Assembly: GCA_015680685.1 (NCBI GenBank)
Contig: MNCI01022504.1
Span: 226,481 to 288,480, forward strand
DNA: 62,000 bases
From: Gnetum montanum
Taxonomy: Eukaryota; Streptophyta; Gnetopsida; Gnetales; Gnetaceae
Direction of reading: 5' to 3'
Under the pieces are notes generated by a model that had not been told where the DNA came from, searched no databases, and saw only the letters and a list, made by a program, of their open reading frames with translations. The number at the start of each line of letters is the position of its first letter. Positions within the stretch are counted from its first letter, which is position 1. Below are positions 36,069-47,041 of the stretch, one piece after another. The translations under genes were made by a program, and so were the position numbers.

Positions 36069-36987
36069 TGATGAGCCGCGATATCGCATGCACCGCAATA
36101 TCGCGTCGTCCCCTGCGATATCGCGTACACAATATCGCGGTCTGCAACCAAATCTATAAATAAGAGACGACACTCCCCTCATTTCTCATCTGAGGCTAGA
36201 AGTAGCGAAGCTCTGGCAGTTTGATCACTCCAGAGATAGAATATTTTCCATGTGCCCATAGTAGGAGTCCCCAAGTGAACGGATTTTTATTCAAGCAGCT
36301 TTGTACCTGAATGCAAGTTGTGTACAGCAATAAAGACGAGCTTTGTGGATAAACCTTGCAGTGCATGGAATAGGATTTATTACTTGTTATTTATTACCTG
36401 CATTAGCGTGGCATGATTACGACTTGATTACGAGCATTGACGAATGTGTACAGCTAATCAAGGAATCGGCTACTCATCGCGATTAGTCTCTCTCACCCTT
36501 GTCTCCTAGAGTGTGGAATGAGTACGACTTGATTATGAGCATCTACAGGTGTGTACGGCTAATCAAGGAATCGGCTGCTCATTACGTTTAGGTTAGTTAA
36601 GTGCCTCAGTACGACCACTTCGAGCACATGCATTATGTGTGGTGATCCCAGTAACGATTAGCGTTTGGTAGCCACAGTTGCATAGTTTAGGGTGTGTACG
36701 GCAAGTGGGACCGGATGCTGACACTAGTTAATTTAAACTTAGTCCTTAGTTAGAGTTAGTTAGCTTTCTCAACCCTTCGCTCTTAGCATAGGAGAAAAAC
36801 CATAAAAGACCATAAAAATCATATACCTTGGACTTACTTAACCATACACCGTGACAACAATAAGTAAGTCTAGGAAAACAACGAATGATTAACCCCAAGT
36901 GTTCCATGGGGCTGCGGAGTTCGACCGGATCGCGCGTGCTACGCTCGTTTCGTATGGTTGAGTGTAGGGGTACCTCGCCACTCATCA
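36069..36987 (+). repeat. 3' LTR of copy A
   Basis: The LTR is 919 bp, from TGATGAGCC to CCACTCATCA. Its U3 begins with four GCRATATCGC-type palindromes at 36078-36138, followed by a TATA box (TATAAATA, 36155-36162). The 3' end carries the family core (GTTCGACCGGATCG, GTAGGGGTACC). It is longer than the 659-bp LTR of copy B, mainly in the middle. Confidence 0.85.
36155..36162 (+). promoter_or_regulatory. TATA box in LTR of copy A
   Basis: TATAAATA lies 86 bp from the LTR start. The same box occurs at a matching place in copy B (56361-56368, reverse) and in the solo LTR (47812-47819, reverse). Confidence 0.6.
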
Positions 36988-37071
36988 CATGGTGTGTTGG
37001 AACTTAAAATAAGTGAAATATAGGTAAACCCTAAGATGTTTAATCTAATTAGAACTTTATATAACTTAGCA

Positions 37072-37145
37072 TTGCCTATCAAAATCAAACCCATGACTTG
37101 GAGCTTCTAGGTCAAGTGTCTTACCAATAGGCTAACACCTCATTG
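37072..37145 (-). repeat. tRNA-derived repeat, relative of 5311-5510
   Basis: Read on the minus strand: GAGGTGTTAGCCTATTGG (A box), GAAGCTCCAAGT, then GGGTTTGATT (B box) and TAGGCAATGCTAAGTT. The order and spacing match the copy at 5311. Confidence 0.55.
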
Positions 37146-37892
37146 TTTGTATAATATAAACATGACTCAAGTGTGACTTGAAGTAGCAACCTCTTAGTTT
37201 TATGTTACTTATTAGAAAACTATATATGATGTCAAAGTAGTTACTTAAATAATTTATTTTTATCTTTTGTTTTAAGAGGATTATGGAAACCAAAACTAGA
37301 TGACTATATGTACCTCCACTACTCACAACATATAGCCAACGTCACACATTTAAAGATTTTAAATATAAGACAAACATGACTCAATTGTGTAAAATTAATT
37401 ACTTAAACATTCAAAACTTCATCCCATCTCTCTTTTATTCAATTTGTCATCACACTCCCACAGATTTTTTCTAAAATAATGTGCAATGTTGGAGGGTGTT
37501 AGACCCGAAAAGAAGTTCTATTAATATTAACAGTTCTATTGATATTAATAGCGTGCAATGTTACTAGATTCTATAGACGGTTCTTCAAGAAAAGCCTGCC
37601 TATGTCCTCTGCCTTTTTATAAATTGACAAATGATGTAGGGCTAAAAGCATAAAATGTGAAAATCAATGAGATTTCCTATAAACAAACCTATAAAAAGAA
37701 TCCGGTTATCCTTATCATCAAACAAAATCAACTTAAATACAAAGCCAAATTATGCTGTCCGTCTGTACATGAAACCAGAAAAATCCAGTCCCTTCTCTTT
37801 CCATAATCCAAACCTGGGAGCCCAGGATAAACCCAAAATACTAGTGATCCAAACCTCCACAAAACCATGGTTTCAGCGAGTTGAGAGCAAAA
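37146..37892. other. Intergenic, upstream of the 37977 gene
   Basis: AT-rich. A 17-bp imperfect repeat of TTCTATTAATATTAA occurs at about 37517-37550. No gene recognised. Confidence 0.4.
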
Positions 37893-37893
37893 C

Positions 37894-37900
37894 TATATAT
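37894..37900 (+). promoter_or_regulatory. Possible TATA box of the 37977 gene
   Basis: TATATAT lies 77 bases before the proposed ATG. Confidence 0.35.
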
Positions 37901-37976
37901 CTGCAAAGAAGATCACGATCACGCTAAAGCCAGAACAGCGTACTTCATCACTAATCAGGGCGATCTTGTCCCTGCA

Positions 37977-39218
37977 ATGGCGGCGTTGTTGTTGTCCATT
38001 ACAGCTTCTTGCAAATGTGACAGTAGGTTTCCGCTATTGATCTCTGCTCCAGTGCCTCACTGCGACTTTCGCAGAAGAAAATTTCTTCACAAGGAAATCG
38101 TCTTTTCTAGGGCTTTCAGAGGATGCAGAGTTGTGGGTCGAGCATGGGGTAGCAGCATGGGTGTTTGCATGGCTCCTCCTGATGAACAGGGCTTAATCTC
38201 CCGGTCTCCTTTGGAATATCCCCTGGTAAGATTCATTATTCGTTTTCAAGAGTTCCAAGGTTAAGGTCGTTTTCCCTGATTTCATGTTTTGTTCATAGTG
38301 GTTCGTGAACCAGTCGATCGGAGATTTTTGTACCTAGAAGATATGGATTACTACATTAATGGATACTAAAATTCATACGCCCAGAGAGTATGGATGTCTA
38401 ATTAATCTGCTATCTTGCTAAATTTTTTCCACTTCCAATCAGGATTTTTTTTCCGTGGGTTTTTGTTTTCTTTTCTTTTCGTTCAATACCACAAGAGTAG
38501 GGATTTGTAATCAAATACCTAGAAAATAGTGCAGTTATATTTATAATATATATTTGTTATTTGGTTAAAACATTTTTTTTCAAATTATGAAATCTTGGAG
38601 TTGATTCGCTGCAAATTGAACTTTTATTTTGTGAAAGAAAATATTTTTGTGTCAAAGAACAAGCAAACCCAGTGTAAAAAATTTATGCCTTGGCAGTTGT
38701 TCAAGTTGAAATTTGTTTTAGTTTTTGATCGGCTACGGGCATTGAAATTCTTATACATTATTACAGTTACCTACGGTAATAATTCTAGGGAAAAGTTCAT
38801 TGATGAGCGTTATTTATGACAAAGTCCAGCCCAATGGTAATTCACATGTGGGTAAAAAACAAAAACAAAAAACAACAAATACCCAGAACATATGGATGCC
38901 TAATCAATCAGCCTTCCTCTTATTTCTTCTGTTTTCTGTGGTTAAATGAATTCAAATGACTTTCTGGATGCATATTTTTGTGGAAGACATGGTTTTAACA
39001 GGGTATATTTTCAGGAATGGGAAACCCCTAATCAATCTCGCATGCCTGAGATTATCCCCAGATTCAGCCCAATGAGGACACCTCTTCCACCGCCTCTGCC
39101 TGCAGATCCTCCGGATCCTTTTGAAGAAGAAGAGGGAGAGGAGGAGCAGCAGCAAGAGGAAGAAGAAGAAAGCCCAGAGGAAAACCCTGGAAGTCCGGAT
39201 GAGGGTACCGAAATGTAG
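37977..39218 (+). CDS. Probably plastid-targeted small acidic plant protein, two exons
   Basis: Exon 1 is 37977-38225 and exon 2 is 39015-39218. The 789-bp phase-0 intron has donor CTG|GTAAGA and acceptor TTTTCAG|GA. The product is 150 residues. Residues 1-55 are rich in Ser, Arg, Cys and Ala with almost no acid, typical of a chloroplast transit peptide (MAALLLSITASCKCDSRFPL). After it come SPLEYPL (exon 1 end) joined to EWETPNQSRMPEIIPRFSPM, TPLPPPLPADPP, and an acidic Glu/Gln tail. The motifs SPLxxPxEWExP and FSPMxTPLPPP fit a conserved family of small plant chloroplast proteins of unknown role that I remember only by its pattern. The clean splice across that motif is the main support. An ATG further upstream in the same frame (about 37881) is less likely because the transit peptide begins at 37977. 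Confidence 0.75.
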
Positions 39219-39837
39219 ATTTTTTGAAGATAGCACTGTTGCTGTGTCTAATTTTTGTAAGGTCTAGAGTAATGCATTCAGGAAATTTTGATGGCATCTC
39301 ATTCTTGTATTTTGTATACTGTTTCTTTTTTTAATTTTATGTCTTTTTTTTTCTTTGGTTTGTTTTTGGGTATCTGACTAAACGATGCAGTGTTTTCTGT
39401 AAGATCACTTACAATTGCACCAGTATCATCAAAGTTTGTAAGGTGTGCCTTTTTCTTTTGGAATGAGCATAGGTCCATGGTTTCCTGATGTTGCTAGTTA
39501 GAGTCTTTCACTTAATTTCTTTTTAGGAAACAAGCACATACCTTCTTTCACACAATTATGATGAACGATAGTTTGTGTACCTGCGTGGGAACCTATTTAC
39601 TGATTCGTTTTTTCGTTTTGTTCCTGTATTACGTGCAAGAATTGTTTGTGAACAAAAATCTGTTATTCTGGAGAACAGCGGGAGATCAGAAAATGTTTGG
39701 GTTTGTTACCACTGTTTAAATGCAATGAAATATTTTTTCAACTCGATAACATGCTCTATGGAAGTAGTTCAGTGTTACAGTTGACATCATGAGATGAACA
39801 ATGTTAATCTTCATAATAAAGGCTTGACATCATGTAT
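39219..39837. other. 3' flank of the 37977 gene
   Basis: Probably 3' UTR and T-rich flank. Nothing else recognised. Confidence 0.4.
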
Positions 39838-41165
39838 AATCTGTAATTTAATCTCTTGATTACACTGTTTTACTTTTATTAGTATTTGCTGACCTCATAT
39901 TGTTAGATCGGTCATTTTAGAATTTGTGCTCATCTAGGCCTGATTGTAGGTATCAGGGCTCTGTGTAAGATTGTTCCTGTAGTGCTCTTAGGTAGGATAT
40001 GTGCACTTAAGAGTTAGAAAGGCCGAGTTCATACAGTTTTTAAATTTTCGTCAATGGATTAGTGTTTAGATTCTCTTTAGAATGAGTTCCTGCTAATTCG
40101 TACCTGAGTTTTTCAAGGACTCCTATCTTTCTGTGTTGTTGCCTTTGTTTTCCCATAAAATTTACATTGAGCATTAATATACACCTATAAATATTCATAT
40201 CGAACAGCCTTTACTGTAACTGATGCTATACCGTTTTATTTTGTAAATATTTCTGTTCGGTATCATTACTATTCGAAGCTGTTGGTTTTAATGAATTTTT
40301 GAAAGAGAAGCTCTAAAGAAATAAATTTCCAGTTTCGATATCGTCTGTTTCTTTGCTTACAGCTACTTCAAGCACAGCGATATGACAGGTGTAAGATGTT
40401 TTAACTATGGTTTTTTGGATCTTAGCATTTCAGTCTCTTAACAGACATGTTAAATAGGCTTTTATATATTCTGGTAGACCTTTAACGGTTTCAGAATCAT
40501 CTCGTGAACTTCGGGAGAGAAGATCAGAACTCTGTTAAATTATCTTTACAAATATACGTGTATTGTTATCTGACTTATCTCTTCCTTGGTTTTGGGGAAC
40601 TCTGTCATGGTGTGTACTTATTTAAATAAAAACTTTGAAAGAAAATTTATCTTGGAAATATTTTCCTCACACGACCAACCCTATTTTCTACTTTCTTATA
40701 TATATATATATCTTATTTATGTGAATGTGATAACCATAGTGATCTGCCGATATATTTTGCGCATGTACATGTATTTTACAATTGGAGATGAAATGCTGTC
40801 TGGCCATCCCATTCTATTTTGACTGTTATAAATTTGCAGCAGTTATCAGATATTCGAAGTATTGCTTGCGGTTTTACACCGTGGATTCTATTGGCTCTAT
40901 TGAGATTTGGGCTGGCAGAGCGGAACTGTCTATAGTGGGTTTCTTGAGACGTATTAATGGTTTGCTAACAAGATCATGCACTGTTTACGGCAAGAGGCTT
41001 CATTGATTATAGTAATCATCAACATCATTTTACTTTTTGGCAACAAAAGCTGAATTTCGTCGACATCTCTAGTAGCACCTAAGTTTAAACCAGGTCATCA
41101 ACTTGTAAAATAAACATTTTATCATTATTTCACATTTAAATTATCCACTAAAATAAAGGTATTTA
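39838..41165. repeat. 1.2-kb duplicated noncoding segment, copy 2
   Basis: Counterpart of 21905-23130. This copy has about 105 extra bases near 41003-41107 before the shared ACTAAAATAAAGG block and many small indels, so the duplication is not recent. Confidence 0.75.
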
Positions 41166-41590
41166 AATTAGAATTACCATGCAACATCTGATATATGCTA
41201 GATTGGATGACAATAAGACATTGAAAGAAAAGAAAGGACCCAGCGATTTATCACGTAACCTATGAAAGATGATGTCTGACAAATTGGGTGATAGAAATGT
41301 ATTAAAAAAAAAAGGACACTGCCTTTTAACATGGAAGCTGTGAAATATGGGGAAAACAACATTGTGTGCAATTTTTAAACACTAAATTTAAAGTTCTGAT
41401 ATGTATTTAATTTCAAAAAGTGTTCAACTTTTAAAACTTATGATACTTTTTTTTTACCTTTTAATTGATGGAAAGATTATTGATTATATTTTATATATTT
41501 GAAAAAAAAGCTCTCAATACTAAAATTGAGCTTTTTAAGAATTTTATAAAGAAAAGTACCTACACACATTATAATGATAAAATATGTACA
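41166..41590. other. Intergenic, nothing recognised
   Basis: AT-rich with homopolymer runs. No feature supported. Confidence 0.4.
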
Positions 41591-41596
41591 ACAATA

Positions 41597-41770
41597 AAAA
41601 TATGTTTCTCTTTTCCAAAGACTACCAGAATTCACAATCTTTACCATATGATAAAAATATGTTTCTCTTTTTCAAAGACTAATGGAATTCACAATCTTTC
41701 TTTACCTTAAGATAAGAATATGTTTCTCTTTTTCAAAAACTAATGGAATTTACAATCTTTACTTTATGAC
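41597..41770. repeat. About 57-bp tandem repeat, three units
   Basis: Units begin with AATATGTTTCTCTTTT at about 41599, 41657 and 41718 and each ends with ACAATCTTTAC or a close variant. Noncoding. Confidence 0.75.
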
Positions 41771-42790
41771 TTGTCACTTGTAGACTCCATTACCCCATTG
41801 GTGTTACATCTGAAATAAGTTCCATTGTTGCTACATCCGAAATTAAGTTGGGTTCTTTTATGGTGTGGTAGTTACCATGTTAATAAATAAAAAAACACTG
41901 AACTGTTAAGGATGTTGTTGGAGGGCTATGTCTCCACTGGTGTTTCAACTAGAATTGTTTGAAGAACTCTGCTTGAACCACACCCACATGCTACGTGAAC
42001 TCTTTGGCCTTGGTAAAAAAATGAAAAAACACTTTTAGAAAACCCTTACCAGTTTAAAAAAAATACTTTCAGCTTCCGACCTATGGTTAAGGTTGTTGAT
42101 AAAAACCTTTTTAACTAACAAAAAAAAATTTCAATATTGAGAGTGGATATGCTCTACTACATTGTTTAGTGGATAAGACAAAAAAAAATTTCAATCCTGG
42201 AAATGGTTCTACAGTGTAGCGTAAAACAATGAAAACTTTAGATGCTGAAGATGGACTTGCATTGCCGAGAAGATTAAAATCAAATGGCAAAAATTTTAAG
42301 GGGTGAAAACTTGGATGGCTATATAATTTTTTGTTATAAAAAAATAAACAATAGTAGGAGAGAGAAAGGTTTAAGACATGGCATTGCAAAGCAATAAGGG
42401 GTGAAAACTTACACGGCTATATACTTTTTTGTTATTAAAAAGTAAAAAAGCAATGGCAGGAGAGAGGCCAAGGAAAAAAAAATATTGGTAGAAGCAGCCA
42501 TCAATTTTTTGATGCTGCAATGCAAAAGAGGGGTGTTAAACTAGAATTGAATCTTAAATGTCCAGTTGTGTATAAAAATTAGATTAAAACAAAGATACAC
42601 ACTAGCATCTTCATCTTCCTTGTGTGTGTGTTTTTTTTTCTTTTTTAAATTCAAAAACAATGTTGCCCATATGTGATGTTTTCAACTTTGCAACATTTTT
42701 ACCTTCTTAAAAAATGTGATGAGACTTTGCAACCTCATCATGGACAATGGAGTCAGAACATTGCCTCTTTCAATGAAAATTCCAAATTCA
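41771..42790. other. Intergenic with short duplications
   Basis: AAGGGGTGAAAACTT recurs at 42298 and 42396 (98-bp spacing), each followed by GGCTATATA and a T-rich run. ACAAAAAAAAATTTCAAT recurs at about 42119 and 42179. No gene recognised. Confidence 0.4.
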
Positions 42791-42967
42791 AACTGTCTAA
42801 GCGACCAATTCTTCATGATAGCATCAGTTAATTCAAACTGTCTAAGCGACCAATTCTTCATGATAGCATCAGTTAATTCAAACTGTCTAAGCGACCAATT
42901 CTTCATGATAGCATCAGTTAATTCAAACTGTCTAAGCGACCAATTCTTCATGATAGCATCAGTTAAT
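42787..42967. repeat. 45-bp minisatellite, four units
   Basis: The unit AATTCAAACTGTCTAAGCGA with its 25 following bases repeats four times (starts about 42787, 42832, 42877, 42922) without visible change. Because 45 is a multiple of 3, frames stay open on both strands (SNCLSDQFFMIASVN on plus, MKNWSLRQFELTDAI on minus). These repeat peptides are most likely an artefact of the repeat. Confidence 0.9.
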
Positions 42968-43085
42968 TGTTAACACTCTCGCAACCTCCATTAAAATCGA
43001 CAAGTGAAGAATAGAAATTTGTAAAACACGAAGGAAACAACATGCTTAACAGTTCGGCGATTTCCAGTGACTTATAGAAACAAAG

Positions 43086-43775
43086 TTACTTCTGCAAATG
43101 AATGCTTACTGGTGAGCCTCTAGCCTTGCTAGGAAAGAATTGGCGTGCGAGCAGAGACGGATCTTGAGGCTTTCGCACAAAACCTGATGTTACCGACTCA
43201 TCGTTGCCTTCATCTTCTTCTTCTTCATCCGTTTCTGTATCATTGCTGCTAAGGATGTCTACATTGTTATGATTGTTGACGAGTGCAAGCTTATCATACG
43301 AGGGAAGAGTTAAGCCAGCAAGAGCATCTGCTACGAGCTGCTCTTGCTCTTGCTGCAAACCTTCCAAGTCCATTTTCGCAATCCTTTCTGTAAGTTTTTT
43401 CTTGCTTCGGCCAACTGCACCCTTTACAAACCTTTCGTCAGGACAGAAAGGCTTTTCTTTCAAAAACCCTGCTTTAGGTTTTAGTATTGCTATGCTCCTA
43501 TTCCTAGTCCACGAAATAAAGGCAGCCTTGCAATAAATTGTGTTTTGAAATTTCGATGGTGCAATCTTTTTCAGGTGAAATATATGGGTTTGAGCCTTGG
43601 CGTAGTCCTGTGAAGGAAGAGTTAAGCCAGCGAGCGCATCTGCTACGACCTGCTCCTGCTCTTGCTGCAAATCTTCGAAGTCCATTTTCGCAATCCTTTC
43701 TGTAAGTTTTTTCTCGCTTCTGCAAACTGCACCCTTTGCAAACCTTTCATTATGACAGTAAGGCTTTTCTTTCAA
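43086..43775 (-). pseudogene. Unknown exon-like sequence, tandemly duplicated
   Basis: A 229-codon minus-strand frame contains the same block twice: KPFCPDERFVKGAVGRSKKK with LTERIAKMDLEGLQQEQEQ and VADALAGLTLPS, and a near copy starting KPYCHNERFAKGAVCRSEKK. Each block follows CTAAAGCAG|GG, an acceptor-like site, so each looks like one exon plus its upstream intron. The frame happens to stay open through the intron-like spacer. The C-terminal part is Asp/Glu-rich and ends at a stop at 43086. I do not recognise the family. It may be a real exon of a larger gene that was duplicated in place, or a relic; the upstream exons were not found. Confidence 0.45.
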
Positions 43776-43963
43776 AAACCCTGCTTTAGGTTTTGGTATT
43801 GGTATATTCTATTCCTAATCCACGAAATAGAGGCAGCGTTGCAATAAATTGTGTTTTGGAATTTGTATGGTAGCGTTGCAATAAATTGTGTTTTCGAATT
43901 TGTATGGTGTAATCTTTTTCAGGTCAAATATATATGGGTTTGAACCTTGGCATAGTTGCTCCA
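43310..43963 (-). repeat. 312-bp tandem duplication of the exon-like block
   Basis: The block AAGCCAGCAAGAGCATCTGC at 43312 recurs as AAGCCAGCGAGCGCATCTGC at 43624. The spacer block TTGCAATAAATTGTGTTTT occurs at about 43528, 43839 and 43876, showing a further short local duplication at the right end. Confidence 0.85.
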
Positions 43964-45052
43964 AGAAATCAACCTTTCATTTATTCATTAATTAATTTTT
44001 GTCAGACTTGCTTTGCTTTGGGGCATAAGCATTGGGGTTTTGAATATAAGAGTGTAACCAATCAACATCATTTCTTCTACTAATTTAGAGTAATAGTATT
44101 TTGATACCCTATCATTAGTAATATTTTTGTTTTCAATATAGGTTTATCTTGTATCTTTAATAAAAGATTCAAAAGTTTTAGTATTATGATGAAGATAAAC
44201 AATACATTTGGGTCAATATTATGGGTATCAAACCTCCAAAATATATATCATAGCTTAGTTGTTGAACATTGAAGGACCTTGTTATAGCCCAGCCCATGTA
44301 AGACTAAGCAAGGAAAACTTTCTAGTCATATTATAAGTGTGTTAGATAACCCACAGTAGTATAACAACTCTTGGTACCCTACCTGATTGATATAAAGTAT
44401 TTGCATCATCTATCATATGTTATCACTCTTTAATTAGTAAAAGTATTTTAACAAGATGCCCTACTTGATTGGCGTTGCTTCTTCCTACCACCATTAACAC
44501 CTCTTGGTTACTTTGCATTGTCAATCTTAAGGAGGCAGCCCCATCTTTTGACTCATATCTCTTCCCTCTACATTGATCTATTTCACATGCTAAATCTCAA
44601 AATGAGATCAAGCATCCTCATACATGTTCAACATATGAGAGGTGAGGAGATCATGAATGGAAAGCCTCAATCCTTAAATGAATGTGTTAGAGCTGCCCTT
44701 CTTATTTTTCTAAATGTAAAACAAAAAAACAAACAAGCTCCAAAAACAATAATGAAACAAAAACGCCCAACTATACTAAGTTTATATACTATTGCAGCAA
44801 AAAGTTTATATGATCTTTTTTTCTTACATTCAATGTTAGTCACCCATTTTGTTGAATTGATATTTAAATTTCTTGATACAAATGTAATGCTTGTCCAATA
44901 GATCCTTTAGGTCTTTTGTAGGTATCATAACTCAATTTTAGTTTCAATTTCATTATTAGTACTGAAAAATCAACCAAAATAGCCACATAGACCAATAATC
45001 AATTTGGGGATGATGTAGAAGCCCAAAGGAATGACTATAAGCCCATGCCAAA
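43964..45052. other. Intergenic, nothing recognised
   Basis: AT-rich. The frame at 44518-44901 has no recognisable domain and unremarkable composition, so I do not call it. Confidence 0.4.
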
Positions 45053-46385
45053 GGCATAGCTAACATGCTACTTTAAAAGTATTACAAGGCAATAATCAAT
45101 AAATACACCACATCAAAACACATGGCTAAGACAAATCCACATCCAAAGCAAGTAAATAGCATCACCTTGAATAATACCTTAAAAACTAAACATTATATAA
45201 AAAATTTTAAAAAACTAAAATTCAAAAATTACACAAACATCATCTTTAACAATACCTTAAAAAAATAAAAGGCATAGCTAACATGCTACTTTAAAAGAAT
45301 TATAAGGCAATAATCAATAGACCCACCACATCAAAACACATGGCTAAGACAAATCCACATCCAAAGCAAGCAAATACCATCACCTTGAATAATACCTTAA
45401 AAACTAAACATTATATAAAAAATTTTTAAAATTAAAAAATTACACAAGCATCATCTTTAAAAGCACCCCAAAAAATAAAAGGCATAGGTAACGTGCTACT
45501 TTAAAAGAATTATAAGCCAATAATCAATAGACACACCACCTCAAAACACATGGCTAAGACACATTCACATCCAAAGAAAGCAAATAGCATAGCCCTGAAT
45601 AATACCTTAAAAACTAAACATTATATAAAAAATTTTAAAAAGCTAAAATTAAAAAATTTCACAAGCATCATCTTTAACAATCCCTGAAAAAATAAAAGAC
45701 ATAGGTAACATGCTACTTTAAAAGAATTATAAACCAATAATGAATAGACACACCACCTCAAAACACATGGCTAAGGCAAATCCACATCCAAAGCAACCAA
45801 ATAGCATCACCTTGAATAATACCTTAAAAACTAAACATTATATAAAATTTTTTTAAAAAAAACTAAAATTAAAAAATTACACAAGCATCACTTTAACAAT
45901 CCCTTAAAAAATAAAAGGCATAGGTAACATGCTATCTTAAAAGAATTATAAACCAATAATCAATAGACATAGCACATCAAAATCCATATCCAAAGCAAGA
46001 AACTAGCTTCACCTTGAATAATACCTTAAAAACTAAACATTATATAAAAAATAAAAAAAAAACTAAAATTAAAAAATTACACAAGCATCATCTTTAATAA
46101 TCCCTTAAACAATAAAAAGCATAACTAACATGCTACTTTAAAAGTATTATAAGCCAATAATCAATAGACATAGCACGTCAAAATACATGGTTAAGACAAA
46201 CCCACATTAAAGCAAACAAAAGGCATCACCTTGAATAATACCTTAAAAAATTAAAAATTATATAATATAACAAATAATGTCAAAATACATGGTTAAGACA
46301 AATCCACATTAAAGCAAACAAAGGGCATCACCTTGAATAATAACTTAAAAACTAAACATTATATAATAAATTAAAATAAACTAAA
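45053..46385. repeat. Satellite-like array of ~215-bp units, about 6.5 copies
   Basis: Units start with GGCATAGCTAACATGCTACT or variants at about 45053, 45271, 45481, 45698, 45917 and 46118 (spacing 218, 210, 217, 219, 201), followed by a partial unit to about 46385. Each contains CACATGGCTAAGACAAATCC, CACCTTGAATAATACCTTAA and AACTAAACATTATATAA. Units differ by point changes and A-run length. Noncoding. Confidence 0.9.
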
Positions 46386-47041
46386 GTTATTCCAATCACC
46401 ATTAAAATAAACTATCTCCAAGTTTGTCCTATGGTTTGGTGATAGAAAATTCATTGTAGGATCTTTCTATTAACAATAGCTAAGCCAGTAATAAGGATTT
46501 CTGTATTGTCTAAGTATTCAAAGATTGATAAAACAAACTATGGACAAAAAATAATTTTTTAGAAATAAAATACTTTCATCCATGGATAAGAATTTGCGGA
46601 AACAAATTTGAAAACACAGCAGCTGAAAAGAACTCTAAAGTTATTTTGTTTATCTCCAATTGTTGTGGCCATAGCAAAGTAGAGAAAAGAAACTTGCAAG
46701 TGAAAATATTTTGTTTATCTTTAGTTATGGCCATAGCAAAGCACAAAAAAGAAACTTGCAAATGAAAAACTTATAATAAATCTTCCAGCCTTTACCAATT
46801 TGATTTCAATGGGGAAGATGGAATTTGCAATCCACAAAATATCATAGCTAAGGTTGCGACCATCCATTCTATTTATAAAGGTATATGGTATTGCTTCCAT
46901 CAAGGAAGCATTTATTTTCAAAAACACTTCACTACCTTCACTACTTTCTCGTTCCTAATGATGATGGGAGTGGTGGTATCATTATATATTTTGTTCATAA
47001 TGATGATGAGAGTGGTGGTATCATTATATAATTATCAATAT
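46386..47041. other. Left flank of the solo LTR
   Basis: Mostly AT-rich. GGCCATAGCAAAG followed by AGAAACTTGCAA occurs twice at about 46667-46698 and 46730-46760. From about 46955 two copies of AGTGGTGGTATCATTATATA precede the LTR (see findings). Confidence 0.4.

Larger units (their letters stand above)
32970..36987 (+). mobile_element. LTR retrotransposon copy A, 5'-truncated
   Basis: Copy A keeps the end of gag, the protease region, the 3' internal region and the 3' LTR, collinear with copy B (55793-62000, opposite strand). The 5' LTR, primer-binding site and most of gag are missing. Homology with copy B begins near 32970 inside gag. The order protease, ORF-A, ORF-B, polypurine tract, LTR is the same as in copy B. 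The region where reverse transcriptase and integrase would follow protease is too short to hold them. The 368-base N gap at 35022-35389 lies within it. Confidence 0.85.

Noticed and set aside
38946-39014. Upstream start of the acidic protein's second exon
   Set aside because: The frame before 39015 is intron. The acceptor TTTTCAG and the match of the spliced product decide it.
42787-42967. CRISPR-like array
   Set aside because: The units are contiguous without spacers, and the window is plant nuclear DNA. It is a minisatellite.
42682-42973. Repeat-peptide genes on both strands
   Set aside because: The frames exist only because the repeat unit is 45 bp. There is no start context, homology or flanking coding signal.
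44518-44901. 127-codon plus frame
   Set aside because: No domain, no splice context, AT-rich codons like the surrounding noncoding DNA.
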